Part shown: one piece after another, positions 1 through 5,770 of the stretch | Position numbering within the stretch: the stretch's first letter is position 1 | Layout: each line of letters begins with the position of its first letter | Source of the DNA: Alphaproteobacteria bacterium | GTDB taxonomy: Bacteria > Pseudomonadota > Alphaproteobacteria > UBA3830 | DNA length: 6,405 nucleotides | Direction of reading: 5' to 3' | Assembly (NCBI GenBank): GCA_025998735.1 | Contig: BNWJ01000077.1 | Coordinates: forward strand, 1-6,405 | The notes under the pieces: generated by a model | Told to the model about the DNA's origin: nothing | The model's database searches: none | Seen by the model: the letters and a program-made list of their open reading frames with translations, nothing else | Program-made: the position numbers and the translations under genes

Positions 1-174
1 TTCCGGCTCTCGTGCTCTCGGCCCTACGCTTAATCCTGGCGTCACCGCTTCAGATCCAAGGACTCGATACCTGGTGCTCGCTAGGCTTTCCTGGCTGGGC
101 TGCCTCCAGCTGTATCTCAGCAGCTTCGCTGGACGCACAGGAAAAAGCCCTGCAGATCTCACCAGCTGGACAAG
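1..174. other. GC-rich non-coding or repeat-like stretch
   Basis: This stretch is about 58% G+C by my count, against roughly 27-43% per 60-base line in the gene that follows. Forward frames 2 and 3 and one reverse frame stay open for long distances, as expected for stop-poor GC-rich DNA, and none gives a recognisable protein. Positions 15-28 (CTCTCGGCCCTACG) resemble CTTTCGGCCCCACG inside the palindromic element at 2964-3069, and GATCCA at 53-58 matches that element's right end. Part of this stretch may therefore be a truncated third member of the repeat family, with its left end outside the window. CCAGCTGG at 162-169 is a short perfect palindrome just before the next CDS. Confidence 0.35.
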
Positions 175-540
175 ATGCTTCTAGCCACAACACCTATTTG
201 GGATTATACTCTATCCGAAAAGCAGCTTTTTGATGCAAATAAAGCGATTGGGGAAAGTGCTCAGAATGTGTATCAATTGATTAAAGATGCAATTAGCCGC
301 AAAGCTTTTACAAAGGAGGATTTTAGTTGGTTTAAAGATCTTCTTAAAAATGATCCAAAATGTAAAGAAAAAGGGAATATGAGGATGGTTTTAACAGCTC
401 TCGCGGGCACAAAGTCTGGAATACTTGACGGAAGTGTGCGCAAACCTTTCTTGCGTGCCCTGATTGACTTGGCAAGAGAATGTGTTGGCAATGAGTTCGC
501 ACTTGAGCTTGTGACACAAGCGGGATTTCCCCCGAAGTAA
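175..540 (+). CDS. Hypothetical protein, 121 aa, possibly 5'-truncated
   Basis: I do not recognise this protein. It is a soluble, mostly helical-looking 121-residue chain with no signal peptide and no membrane segment. Charged helices cover residues 13-66, and a segment rich in Leu, Ala and Arg (about 90-108, PFLRALIDLARECVG) follows before the C-terminus FPPK. AT-rich third positions (aaa, gat, ttt, aat) support coding. The ATG at 175 has only a weak upstream GGA, and the same frame is open back to a TAG at 82-84, so the start is uncertain. Base composition changes sharply close to this ATG, which suggests that a repeat or rearrangement adjoins the 5' end and that the gene may be the surviving 3' part of a longer one. 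It might be the C-terminal part of a helical effector or repeat protein, but nothing specific shows this. Confidence 0.55.
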   Translation: MLLATTPIWDYTLSEKQLFDANKAIGESAQNVYQLIKDAISRKAFTKEDFSWFKDLLKNDPKCKEKGNMRMVLTALAGTKSGILDGSVRKPFLRALIDLARECVGNEFALELVTQAGFPPK

Positions 541-1053
541 ACAACAATTGGAGTGTTTTTAACAAGATGAAAACTCGGGAATCTTAGTCTTGCATTCGTA
601 GCGCAGGTTCACACTGCTTGATATACACGTTTGAGCTGATAGGTTGGGGCCGTTTAATGCTTGGAGGAAGGTGGTTGGCTTTGGATTTTTTTTCTGGATT
701 TTTCTACGCCGCTTCGGGGCCACGATACGAATGCCTCTGAAGTGGTTGCACCGCCGGCATTCTTTAAGTAACGCCAGTGCGGCACACACCGGCGTCGGGA
801 ACGCCGTCATATCCAATAATCCAGGAAAAATCCATACCTCTGGAGAATTAAATGGCCCTGCTATTCCCGGTCTCTGTGTTTCGTTAATCGAACGCGAATT
901 CCACTCAAAATTTGGTTGTCTACACTGCTTTCGCCTGAAATTTCACCAATTTTTGTTCAAGAGCAGCCAAACCTAATTAGGAAGCCTAAGTTTTCGCAAA
1001 AAACACTGAAACATGAACAAAAAACACGACAGGCAACATAATTTTGAGCGGAG
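541..1053. other. Gene-poor stretch with repeat element
   Basis: No convincing gene lies between the first CDS and the stop of the glucosyltransferase. A plus frame is open from 644 to 976, but it crosses the 695-834 inverted-repeat element and reads as low-quality sequence. An 11-codon frame at about 852 (MALLFPVSVFR) has GGAG six bases upstream and reaches a stop quickly; it may be debris of a longer gene. CCTAATTAGG at 972-981 is a perfect 10-bp palindrome, followed by AGCCTAAG. It lies downstream of the minus-strand glucosyltransferase but lacks a clean T-run. Confidence 0.5.
695..834 (+). repeat. Palindromic or MITE-like element, copy A (140 bp)
   Basis: The ends are perfect 10-bp inverted repeats: TGGATTTTTC at 695-704 and GAAAAATCCA at 825-834. 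The left half (TACGCCGCTTCGG, then CCACGATACGAATG, then TCTGAAG) aligns with the left half of the element at 2964-3069 in the same orientation. I count roughly 35 matches over 47 positions. An internal hairpin pairs ACGCCAGTG (about 770-778) with CACCGGCGT (about 787-795). No transposase is encoded, so this is a non-autonomous or palindromic repeat. Confidence 0.6.
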
Positions 1054-2673
1054 TTAGCGATTGAACATAAACATCAACGATCCATCTTGCTCTCCTGAAC
1101 AGCTTTTCATTTCTACTGATATCCGCGTACCGCCAACGGTATATATGTCGTACCACTGTTTTGATTTCAACAGAACTTTGCCTTGCCAATTTCTATCTTC
1201 TATGTCTATCTTAACAAGCGAAAGATTGTTTTGGTCCTGGATATAAAGTCCAAGCATATGGAATATCGCCATATCCCACCATTCCGGCAGAATCCTGCGA
1301 TTTATCGGATATAGTTTGAAAAAATTATCAGCTGCAGGCGTATGTATGTTACCTATTACGCTCAGCAAGAAAAATCTCGGGTCCTGATTTTTTATTTCAT
1401 AAAAATCGTTGGCCATATCGTAAAACACATTGTTCTGCAGTATTTTTTGCATGTGCATTATGTTTCCAAATGAATTCATGTATATAATATTCCAGAGCGC
1501 AAAGAAAAACAGAAATGCTTTATATAGGTTCTTCAGTATTTTTCGCGATTCCATGAACAAGTAGTTCTTGTAAAGTATGCAGGAAATCAAAATTCCAAAT
1601 GCATACAGAAGTCTTGGCTCAAGCTCACCGCCAACTTTGTGATGCAATAAATTGATGGGTATGTTTGCGCCCAGTGGACAAAGAAGGAATATCACGAGTC
1701 CAAAAGATATCATTGCAATTCTAGACATTGCAATCGGCTTATTTTCTATGTTTTTCCATGCATCTATCACAAAAGACGCGAAAAAAACGACAAGAACTAG
1801 AAAAAATATTACGCCAACCGCATTACACGACCAATCGAAATATAATCCATGGAAATATAAGTAAATATTTCCCAAAATATCATTAGTGATTTCACTAAAG
1901 CTTTCAGGAAGAACTTCATGAAATATAGATTTAACTTTTTTGGTTCCGGCTGATGTTATAATTGGTAGATAAATCACCAGTGTCACAAGTATGTTGCGAA
2001 ACCAATGACGCGTCTCAAGAATTATCTGACGTATAGGCATATCTCTCGATAGATTCAGCAGCAGCACATATGCAAATACCGTGAGGTATGCGGATATCGC
2101 CGTTTGATAGATGAACAAACATAATAACAGCATACAGACCTGAATTAGCATCCACCGGAGCTTACTTATATTAATTAAATCTGACCTATACTGTTCCAAC
2201 GTAGAAACATATGCGGCTCCAGTGGCACATAGCATTGATAACATCATAAATGGATTATCAAATCGAAATATCATACAGCTCGCCAGATATGGATTGACCA
2301 CAACCGGAACAAAACACCAACGTGACGTTGGATCCGATAATGTCGTGTTGCGAGCGCCGGACATAGTATCTAATATCTTTCCGCACATTAGGGCCACACA
2401 AGCCAAAAGTGCGCATGACAGAACCATAAAAAACGGTGAGGCATCATAGGAGGTTGGAGCCCAGAAGAGCAAGAACTCCAGAATACTGGTCGCACCCCTG
2501 CAGTAGACCATTGTCCCGACCTGATAATTCTTCGTATACCTGACGTAATCATCATTATAGGGTGATGATGAAACAATTAGCGCCAAATAACTGCAGATCG
2601 CAATCGCAAAGAAAAATAAAAAACAGCGTGCGAGATGTTTCTTATCGCCATTCCCCAGAAATTTATATATCAT
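1054..2673 (-). CDS. GtrII-type membrane glucosyltransferase
   Basis: This 539-residue multipass membrane protein has the architecture of the GtrII glucosyltransferase family (Pfam Glucos_trans_II, GT-C fold). Known members move glucose from undecaprenyl-phosphate-glucose onto O-antigen or another surface polymer on the outer face of the inner membrane. I see about 10-11 hydrophobic segments: 15-35, 78-97, 122-137, 140-158, 174-190, 193-208, 227-242, 286-304, 318-334, 354-370 and 383-401. An acidic pair, Asp41-Asp42 (YNDDYVRY), sits in the first extracytoplasmic loop, where GT-C enzymes carry catalytic or metal-binding acids. The family-like segment IFRFDNPFMM lies at 135-144 and EPRLLYAFG at 352-360. 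A soluble C-terminal domain runs from about 402 to 539. The ATG at 2673 is preferred over the GTG at 2679 because an anti-SD complement directly precedes it. No gtrA (flippase) or gtrB (bactoprenol glucosyltransferase) is visible here. The exact substrate cannot be read from the sequence. Confidence 0.82.
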   Translation of the reverse strand: MIYKFLGNGDKKHLARCFLFFFAIAICSYLALIVSSSPYNDDYVRYTKNYQVGTMVYCRGATSILEFLLFWAPTSYDASPFFMVLSCALLACVALMCGKILDTMSGARNTTLSDPTSRWCFVPVVVNPYLASCMIFRFDNPFMMLSMLCATGAAYVSTLEQYRSDLINISKLRWMLIQVCMLLLCLFIYQTAISAYLTVFAYVLLLNLSRDMPIRQIILETRHWFRNILVTLVIYLPIITSAGTKKVKSIFHEVLPESFSEITNDILGNIYLYFHGLYFDWSCNAVGVIFFLVLVVFFASFVIDAWKNIENKPIAMSRIAMISFGLVIFLLCPLGANIPINLLHHKVGGELEPRLLYAFGILISCILYKNYLFMESRKILKNLYKAFLFFFALWNIIYMNSFGNIMHMQKILQNNVFYDMANDFYEIKNQDPRFFLLSVIGNIHTPAADNFFKLYPINRRILPEWWDMAIFHMLGLYIQDQNNLSLVKIDIEDRNWQGKVLLKSKQWYDIYTVGGTRISVEMKSCSGEQDGSLMFMFNR

Positions 2674-2682
2674 GATCACCTA
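2674..2682 (-). promoter_or_regulatory. Ribosome binding site of the glucosyltransferase
   Basis: On the minus strand TAGGTGATC immediately precedes ATG. It is complementary to the 3' tail of 16S rRNA (GATCACCT), extending the SD pairing towards the start. This favours ATG 2673 over the in-frame GTG at 2679, which lies inside the motif. Confidence 0.6.
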
Positions 2683-2723
2683 TGCATACTCATACAACAT
2701 TGCCCATTGAAAGGAGGGACTCT

Positions 2724-2774
2724 ATGGTTCCAAGACATATCCATCAGGGCCTCTACTGGCGCACGAAAGCTTAA
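2724..2774 (+). CDS. Possible 16-aa mini-ORF with strong SD
   Basis: The peptide is MVPRHIHQGLYWRTKA. AAAGGAGGG at about 2710-2718 gives a near-consensus SD, with about five to seven bases before the ATG depending on which G is counted. The peptide has no hydrophobic stretch. It points away from the divergent glucosyltransferase gene and has no intact gene directly behind it. It may be a leader peptide, a small protein, or the first codons of a decayed gene. The SD is visible; the function is unknown. Confidence 0.3.
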   Translation: MVPRHIHQGLYWRTKA

Positions 2775-2963
2775 CATTTTTTGCGAACTATTGTTTGATT
2801 TATTTTAATTCAACAACAAATCCAAACATCAAGAGATGTAATGAGGCACCCACGCGCCTTGAATCTTATAACATATCAAGTGAGTTGCCTGAAATATCAA
2901 CTAAATATTTCTCTGAAATTTTATGAAACGCCAGTTGGTTGAGTTGTTTTTTGCTGCTAGCAC

Positions 2964-3069
2964 TGGATTCCTACGAGCTTTCGGCCCCACGACACGAGTG
3001 TTTCTGAATGACGGTAATTTTAGCGTTTTTTGTCATCCAGAGGAGCGCGTAGCGCGACGTAGGGATCCA
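2964..3069 (+). repeat. Palindromic element, copy B (106 bp, RPE-like)
   Basis: The outer arms are TGGATTCCTACG (2964-2975) and CGTAGGGATCCA (3058-3069), which pair at 11 of 12 positions. Inner arms TCTGAATGAC (3003-3012) and GTCATCCAGA (3032-3041) pair over 10 bp with one wobble, so the whole element can fold into one long stem. The right half (TCATCCAGAGGAGCGCG, then TAGCGCGACGTAGGGATCC) has the form of dispersed palindromic repeats common in Rickettsiales and related endosymbiont genomes. One frame is open throughout, as in Rickettsia palindromic elements. It is related to copy A at 695-834. Confidence 0.75.
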
Positions 3070-3309
3070 CGCATGGATGAAATCATAATTTTGTGTGGTT
3101 TTTTATTCCAAATTATAAACTTGATTGTGTAGTAGTTAAGCTTATGGCATGACTCGATATCTTGTATTATGTATGGTATACGGTAGAGGTGGTGTTGCAG
3201 ATCGGTTCTTTTCCGAGATTGTCATCGTCAAACAGATCCTCACGTACGATAAAGTGCCTTGCGATCTCTGGCGGTTTCTCCTAGCTTTCTCGAGAAAAGA
3301 CACGATTTG

Positions 3310-3327
3310 CAGCATCCGCGGGTGCTG
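3310..3327 (+). promoter_or_regulatory. Hairpin upstream of lipoprotein gene
   Basis: CAGCATCC and GGGTGCTG form a stem of seven pairs (one wobble) with a four-base CGCG loop. The hairpin ends about 40 bases before the lipoprotein ATG. The following TTGTCTGG is a poor T-run, so it could be a weak terminator of upstream debris or a 5'-UTR structure of the lipoprotein mRNA. Confidence 0.3.
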
Positions 3328-3366
3328 TTGTCTGGTAAATATAAAATCTGTGGTAATAATAATAAG

Positions 3367-3573
3367 ATGAATAGATTTTTGTTGTTATTTGTTTTGTTCT
3401 GCAGCTCTTGTACGTCCTATAAAACTCCGGAATTGCCGCCTCTGGACGCAAAGCCCTTCTCACACAAAGAAATAATGGAAAAACAGAAAGCTCTAAAACA
3501 AAGAACGCTATCTATCCAAAAGGAAAATCCCGAGCCTGCGCCGATGGAACAAGAGCCAATCCAAAAAAAATAA
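3367..3573 (+). CDS. Small lipoprotein, 68 aa
   Basis: The protein begins MNRFLLLFVLFCSSC, a short positive N-terminus, a hydrophobic core of about nine residues and then a lipobox-like FCSSC. Cys15 is the likely lipidated residue after signal peptidase II cleavage. The mature chain of about 54 residues is hydrophilic: a Pro-rich linker (TPELPPLDAKP), a Lys/Gln/Glu-rich helix from about 33 to 49, and a Pro/Glu-rich tail (NPEPAPMEQEPIQKK). The frame extends upstream to 3259, but the signal peptide sets the start at ATG 3367. No strong SD is seen; the leader before it is AT-rich. The gene converges on brnQ, with 76 bases between the stops. Many alphaproteobacteria carry such tiny Pro-rich lipoproteins; I cannot name a family. 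It would be anchored in the inner or outer membrane. Confidence 0.65.
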   Translation: MNRFLLLFVLFCSSCTSYKTPELPPLDAKPFSHKEIMEKQKALKQRTLSIQKENPEPAPMEQEPIQKK

Positions 3574-3607
3574 GCACGTATGGTGCGATCGTTGTTTCAA
3601 TACAATT

Positions 3608-3633
3608 AGACGACCTCAGTGATAAGGCCGTCT
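3608..3633. terminator. Hairpin between convergent genes
   Basis: AGACGACCT (3608-3616) and AGGCCGTCT (3625-3633) pair at 8 of 9 positions around an eight-base loop. It lies between the stop codons of the lipoprotein (+) and brnQ (-), the usual place for a bidirectional terminator. Neither strand has a strong T-run after the stem (AATTGTATT on the minus strand), so termination strength is doubtful. Confidence 0.4.
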
Positions 3634-3649
3634 GAAATCGTGAAATACG

Positions 3650-4798
3650 CTATGCAAACACTTTATGCAAAATAACGGCGGCCAGTGTTCCATAAAATAA
3701 TATCGTCTTTAGTTGGCGATGCTCTTTGGTAAAAATACTGACTATGGTCAGAACTATGGTACTAGGATATAGCGCATCCAGTATGGGAACTAAAAACTCG
3801 GCTATCCCTCTGAAATCAAGTAGAGATATGGCAAAGGTGATTGCCGTAGTCATAAACAAAACAAACTTAAACTTGTCTTTGCCAAGTTTCAATAGAGAAT
3901 GCAAAAACTGTGCATAGATGCTATTTAAGGCGACTATTGTCGTGAAGCAGGCGAGCATTATTAGTAGTCCCATAAATAAGGTTGCATAACTACCCATGGT
4001 ATGATTGGCAACTGTGGTTAGCATCGATGCTGGATTGACGTTTTCTATGAGGCCGGCAAAATTAGAGCCCAGAAAAACCATTCCGACATATACAGCCATG
4101 AGCATTACTATGGCAACTGCTCCTGATTTGACAGAAAGTTTTATTACGTCTTTGTCTGAAGTTTCCGGCGGAAGTTTCTTCTGTATCTGCGTAAATATAA
4201 GCTTAGAAAAGAAGAAAGCAGCCACCAAATCCATTGTTTGGTATCCGGTTACGACTCCACCACAAAACGAACCCATTGGAGTGTCGGTGCTTTCTCCCGG
4301 TACGCCCGCATCTGCCAAGCTAAGCATGATCAGGGCGGTCAAAAACAGCAGCAAGACGGGAGTTAGCCACTTGCCAACTAGATTTATTATGCGCTGTTCC
4401 TTCAGGCATACGTAATACATCACCACGCAAAATATAAAACTAAAAACACACAGTGTTAGCCCTGGTACGCATTGACTTATGCCTCCATAGGCGACGGTTA
4501 TACATCTGGGTTCTCCGGCAAAGGATCCAAACAAAGATAGCATAACCAATGGTAGGACTGATCTCGCCAGAGAACCTGCTCCGCCAAAAAATCGCATGTA
4601 ATCGCCCTTATGGAGTTTTACCGCGAAGAGTCCCAGGAACGGTAGTATGATGCCAGTTACGGCCAGTCCAAGGCCTCCCAGCAACCAATTTTCTCCGGTC
4701 ATTTGTCCGATCTTGATTGGAAACACCATGTTTCCAGCTCCGAAAAACATACCAAATAACGCAAAACCATACATAAATATAAGCTTATACTCATTCAT
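3650..4798 (-). CDS. brnQ: Branched-chain amino acid permease BrnQ (LIV-II)
   Basis: This 382-residue inner-membrane permease belongs to the LIVCS/BrnQ family, which imports leucine, isoleucine and valine with Na+ (or H+). Family signatures visible are GMFFGAGNMVFPIKIGQ (16-32, equivalent to the usual FGAGNLIFPP motif in the first membrane segment), GSFAGEPRCITVAYGG (91-106), and GYQTMDLVAAFFFS (185-198, the conserved TMD segment). About 11-12 hydrophobic segments cover the chain. It is shorter than the roughly 430-440 residues typical of enterobacterial BrnQ, mainly in loops and at the C-terminus, but no key segment appears lost. The start at 4798 (MNEYK) is chosen over 4828 because AGGAG stands eight bases before it, and the ten extra residues MTALFLGDSI are not family-like. 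The gene appears monocistronic. Two dyads upstream may be regulatory sites. Import of these amino acids fits an organism dependent on its host. Confidence 0.93.
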   Translation of the reverse strand: MNEYKLIFMYGFALFGMFFGAGNMVFPIKIGQMTGENWLLGGLGLAVTGIILPFLGLFAVKLHKGDYMRFFGGAGSLARSVLPLVMLSLFGSFAGEPRCITVAYGGISQCVPGLTLCVFSFIFCVVMYYVCLKEQRIINLVGKWLTPVLLLFLTALIMLSLADAGVPGESTDTPMGSFCGGVVTGYQTMDLVAAFFFSKLIFTQIQKKLPPETSDKDVIKLSVKSGAVAIVMLMAVYVGMVFLGSNFAGLIENVNPASMLTTVANHTMGSYATLFMGLLIMLACFTTIVALNSIYAQFLHSLLKLGKDKFKFVLFMTTAITFAISLLDFRGIAEFLVPILDALYPSTIVLTIVSIFTKEHRQLKTILFYGTLAAVILHKVFA

Positions 4799-4806
4799 AA
4801 TAGAAT

Positions 4807-4811
4807 CTCCT
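4807..4811 (-). promoter_or_regulatory. Ribosome binding site of brnQ
   Basis: AGGAG on the minus strand is separated from ATG 4798 by eight bases (ATTCTATT). It decides the start in favour of MNEYK over the upstream in-frame ATG at 4828. Confidence 0.75.
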
Positions 4812-4830
4812 AAAAATAATGCCGTCATTC

Positions 4831-4850
4831 TTTTCGCTAACTAGCGAAAA
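4831..4850. promoter_or_regulatory. Perfect dyad upstream of brnQ
   Basis: TTTTCGCTA-AC-TAGCGAAAA has 9-bp perfect arms and a 2-bp spacer. It is centred about 42 bases before the brnQ start. The short spacer and lack of a T-run make an operator for a dimeric regulator or a 5'-UTR element more likely than a terminator. Confidence 0.45.
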
Positions 4851-4889
4851 ATTAAAAATATAAAAAATGTGTGGATTTAAAAAATAATA

Positions 4890-4904
4890 TGGCTTGTCAG
4901 GCCA
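4890..4904. promoter_or_regulatory. Second dyad upstream of brnQ
   Basis: TGGCTTG-T-CAGGCCA is an odd-length near-perfect palindrome matching at 6 of 7 positions. It lies about 40 bases upstream of the first dyad, in an AT-rich stretch that could hold the brnQ promoter. No confident -35/-10 pair could be assigned. Confidence 0.3.
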
Positions 4905-5359
4905 CAATAATGGCTATAATTCGAACGAAAAAATGATTAAGATAAACAGAGTTTTCCATCTTCAATCCATAGAATGGTGTTAGGATACCACATAATGATT
5001 GAATAAGTCAAGTTGTTTTTTGATTTTTATTCAACAGTGCACGGGGTTTTTATTGTATAGCGAGGCAGCCCAGCAGTTTATAGAAACCCTGAAATTTTCG
5101 AGTTTTTGGATTTCTCGCTGCACGCAGGACATCTTCCACCAGGCACCATTTTCCCACGAAAGCGTTAAAAAACCGCTAAAATTACAAAAATTTTCAACCA
5201 TTAGCAGAAATTTTATCATTTCCTGATATTATGGTATCTGGTGGAGAGGGACTCGCAACACATTTCTCCTATAAACCAACTCAAAAATCAGAGTATTGCA
5301 AAACTCCTGTGGTGTTAAGCTAAGAGGCTTTATTATATCGCGCGGGCGGCATGGAATTC
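4905..5359. other. Gene-poor stretch upstream of brnQ
   Basis: No convincing gene is seen. Opposed frames at about 4999-5226 (+) and 5031-5219 (-) are both open but lack an SD and recognisable content. The minus strand also spells the zinc-ribbon-like run GGRCPACSEKSKN in another frame, ending quickly at a stop. GAGGCAGCCCAGC at about 5063-5075 also occurs on the opposite strand near 101-113. A tRNA-3'-end-like fragment lies at 5232-5259. The end of the stretch (5341-5420) becomes GC-rich and can pair GGCGGC (5345-5350) with GCCGCC (5396-5401). The stretch looks like decayed or repetitive DNA. Confidence 0.45.
5232..5259 (-). other. tRNA 3'-end-like fragment
   Basis: On the minus strand, TTGCGAGTCCCTCTCCACCA resembles a T-loop, the T-stem 3' strand, the acceptor 3' strand and CCA of a serine-type tRNA. 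The bases before it do not pair with CCCTC, and no anticodon arm is seen, so it is not a functional tRNA. It may be an attachment-site remnant or coincidence. Confidence 0.2.
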
Positions 5360-5465
5360 CTACTGCTTCAGTTCCAGAACAGCTCTTGCGGGGCAGCCGC
5401 CTTCATGCGACACGCCCCCTTCTTCTTCAATAAGCTCTCTCTGTCGAGTTTTTTTCCGTCATCAT
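5360..5465 (-). pseudogene. Short reading frame broken at an A7 run
   Basis: The minus strand starts ATGATGACGG, followed by seven A's (5449-5455), 14 bases after the stop of the neighbouring ORF. As written it ends after 12 codons (MMTEKNSTERAY). Losing one A, or a shift at the run, opens a frame to a TAG at 5360-5362 that contains RELIEEEGGVSHEGG and then CPARAVLELKQ, a well-formed protein-like sequence of about 35 residues in all. I do not recognise the family. It is either a decayed gene, the tail of one, or a candidate slippage site. The region is more GC-rich than its surroundings, so it may also be a dispersed repeat that happens to be open. Confidence 0.35.
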
Positions 5466-5479
5466 GCTCTATATCTCGT

Positions 5480-5770
5480 CTATTTCAAACGATCCAGGAC
5501 ATTTTCATCGAATATGACTTTGCAATTATTTGTTGCCGCCTTGGTCATGGCCACTAAACTTTTCGCGGTCTCGGCCTTCCTAATTTCCGGTGGGGGAGGC
5601 CACGCAGTTACATAGTCGCTGAATTCTTCTGATACTATCATCTGATATATTTGTCTTCCACTGCACAGTTGATCAATATCCTGTTCCAATCGGTAGGTTA
5701 TGTCGCAGAACTCCGAGTGATCATCCAGGTAAAGGAATAGCCTGCCTTCTTTTTCCAACAAGGCTACCAT
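5480..5770 (-). CDS. Hypothetical protein, probable C-terminal half of split gene
   Basis: This 96-residue acidic protein has no signal peptide and no membrane segment. Visible features are LLEKEGRLFLYLDDHSEF (4-21), three cysteines (22, 36, 83), a PPPP run at 58-61 (AWPPPPEIR) and a helical tail. I do not recognise it. Its ATG follows directly on the TAA of the preceding ORF and is in the same frame. No SD precedes it: the upstream bases TTTCCCGCAGAA are a poor match. It is therefore most simply read as the second half of one interrupted protein with 5771-6049, or as a product of termination-reinitiation or readthrough. If made alone it would be cytoplasmic; if fused it would be exported with its partner. 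Confidence 0.55.
   Translation of the reverse strand: MVALLEKEGRLFLYLDDHSEFCDITYRLEQDIDQLCSGRQIYQMIVSEEFSDYVTAWPPPPEIRKAETAKSLVAMTKAATNNCKVIFDENVLDRLK

Larger units (their letters stand above)
2683..3366. other. Gene-poor stretch between glucosyltransferase and lipoprotein
   Basis: This stretch holds the mini-ORF at 2724-2774, the palindromic element at 2964-3069 and the hairpin at 3310-3327, but no sizeable convincing gene. A plus frame at 2923-3132 (69 aa, MKRQLVELFFAAS at its start) reads straight through the palindromic element without a stop. Between about 3149 and 3330 both strands hold short protein-like runs. The plus frame from 3149 is open for 73 codons. On the minus strand a run containing REDLFDDDNLGKEP lies in one frame, and LEKARRNRQRSQGTLSYVR lies just upstream in a neighbouring frame. 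This looks like frameshifted gene debris of unknown family. Confidence 0.4.

Noticed and set aside
180..200. SSHNTYL in plus frame 3, like the X-domain motif of phosphoinositide phospholipase C
   Set aside because: The frame stops at 233, has no further X-domain residues, and overlaps the AT-rich coding frame starting at 175.
644..976. 110-codon plus-strand open frame
   Set aside because: It crosses the inverted-repeat element at 695-834, lacks a good SD, and has no recognisable protein content.
2388..2576. 62-codon minus-strand ORF beginning MFHHHPIMM
   Set aside because: It is a shadow in another frame of the glucosyltransferase gene.
4005..4415. 136-codon plus-strand ORF
   Set aside because: It lies antisense inside brnQ, whose family motifs are clear.
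4799..4828. Ten-residue N-terminal extension of BrnQ (MTALFLGDSI)
   Set aside because: The extension covers the SD of the downstream ATG and is not family-like; the start at 4798 has ideal spacing.
5031..5219. 62-codon minus-strand open frame ending in AASLYNKNPVHC
   Set aside because: No SD, composition odd for a protein (many Trp and Cys), and the opposite strand is equally open; it may be repeat DNA.
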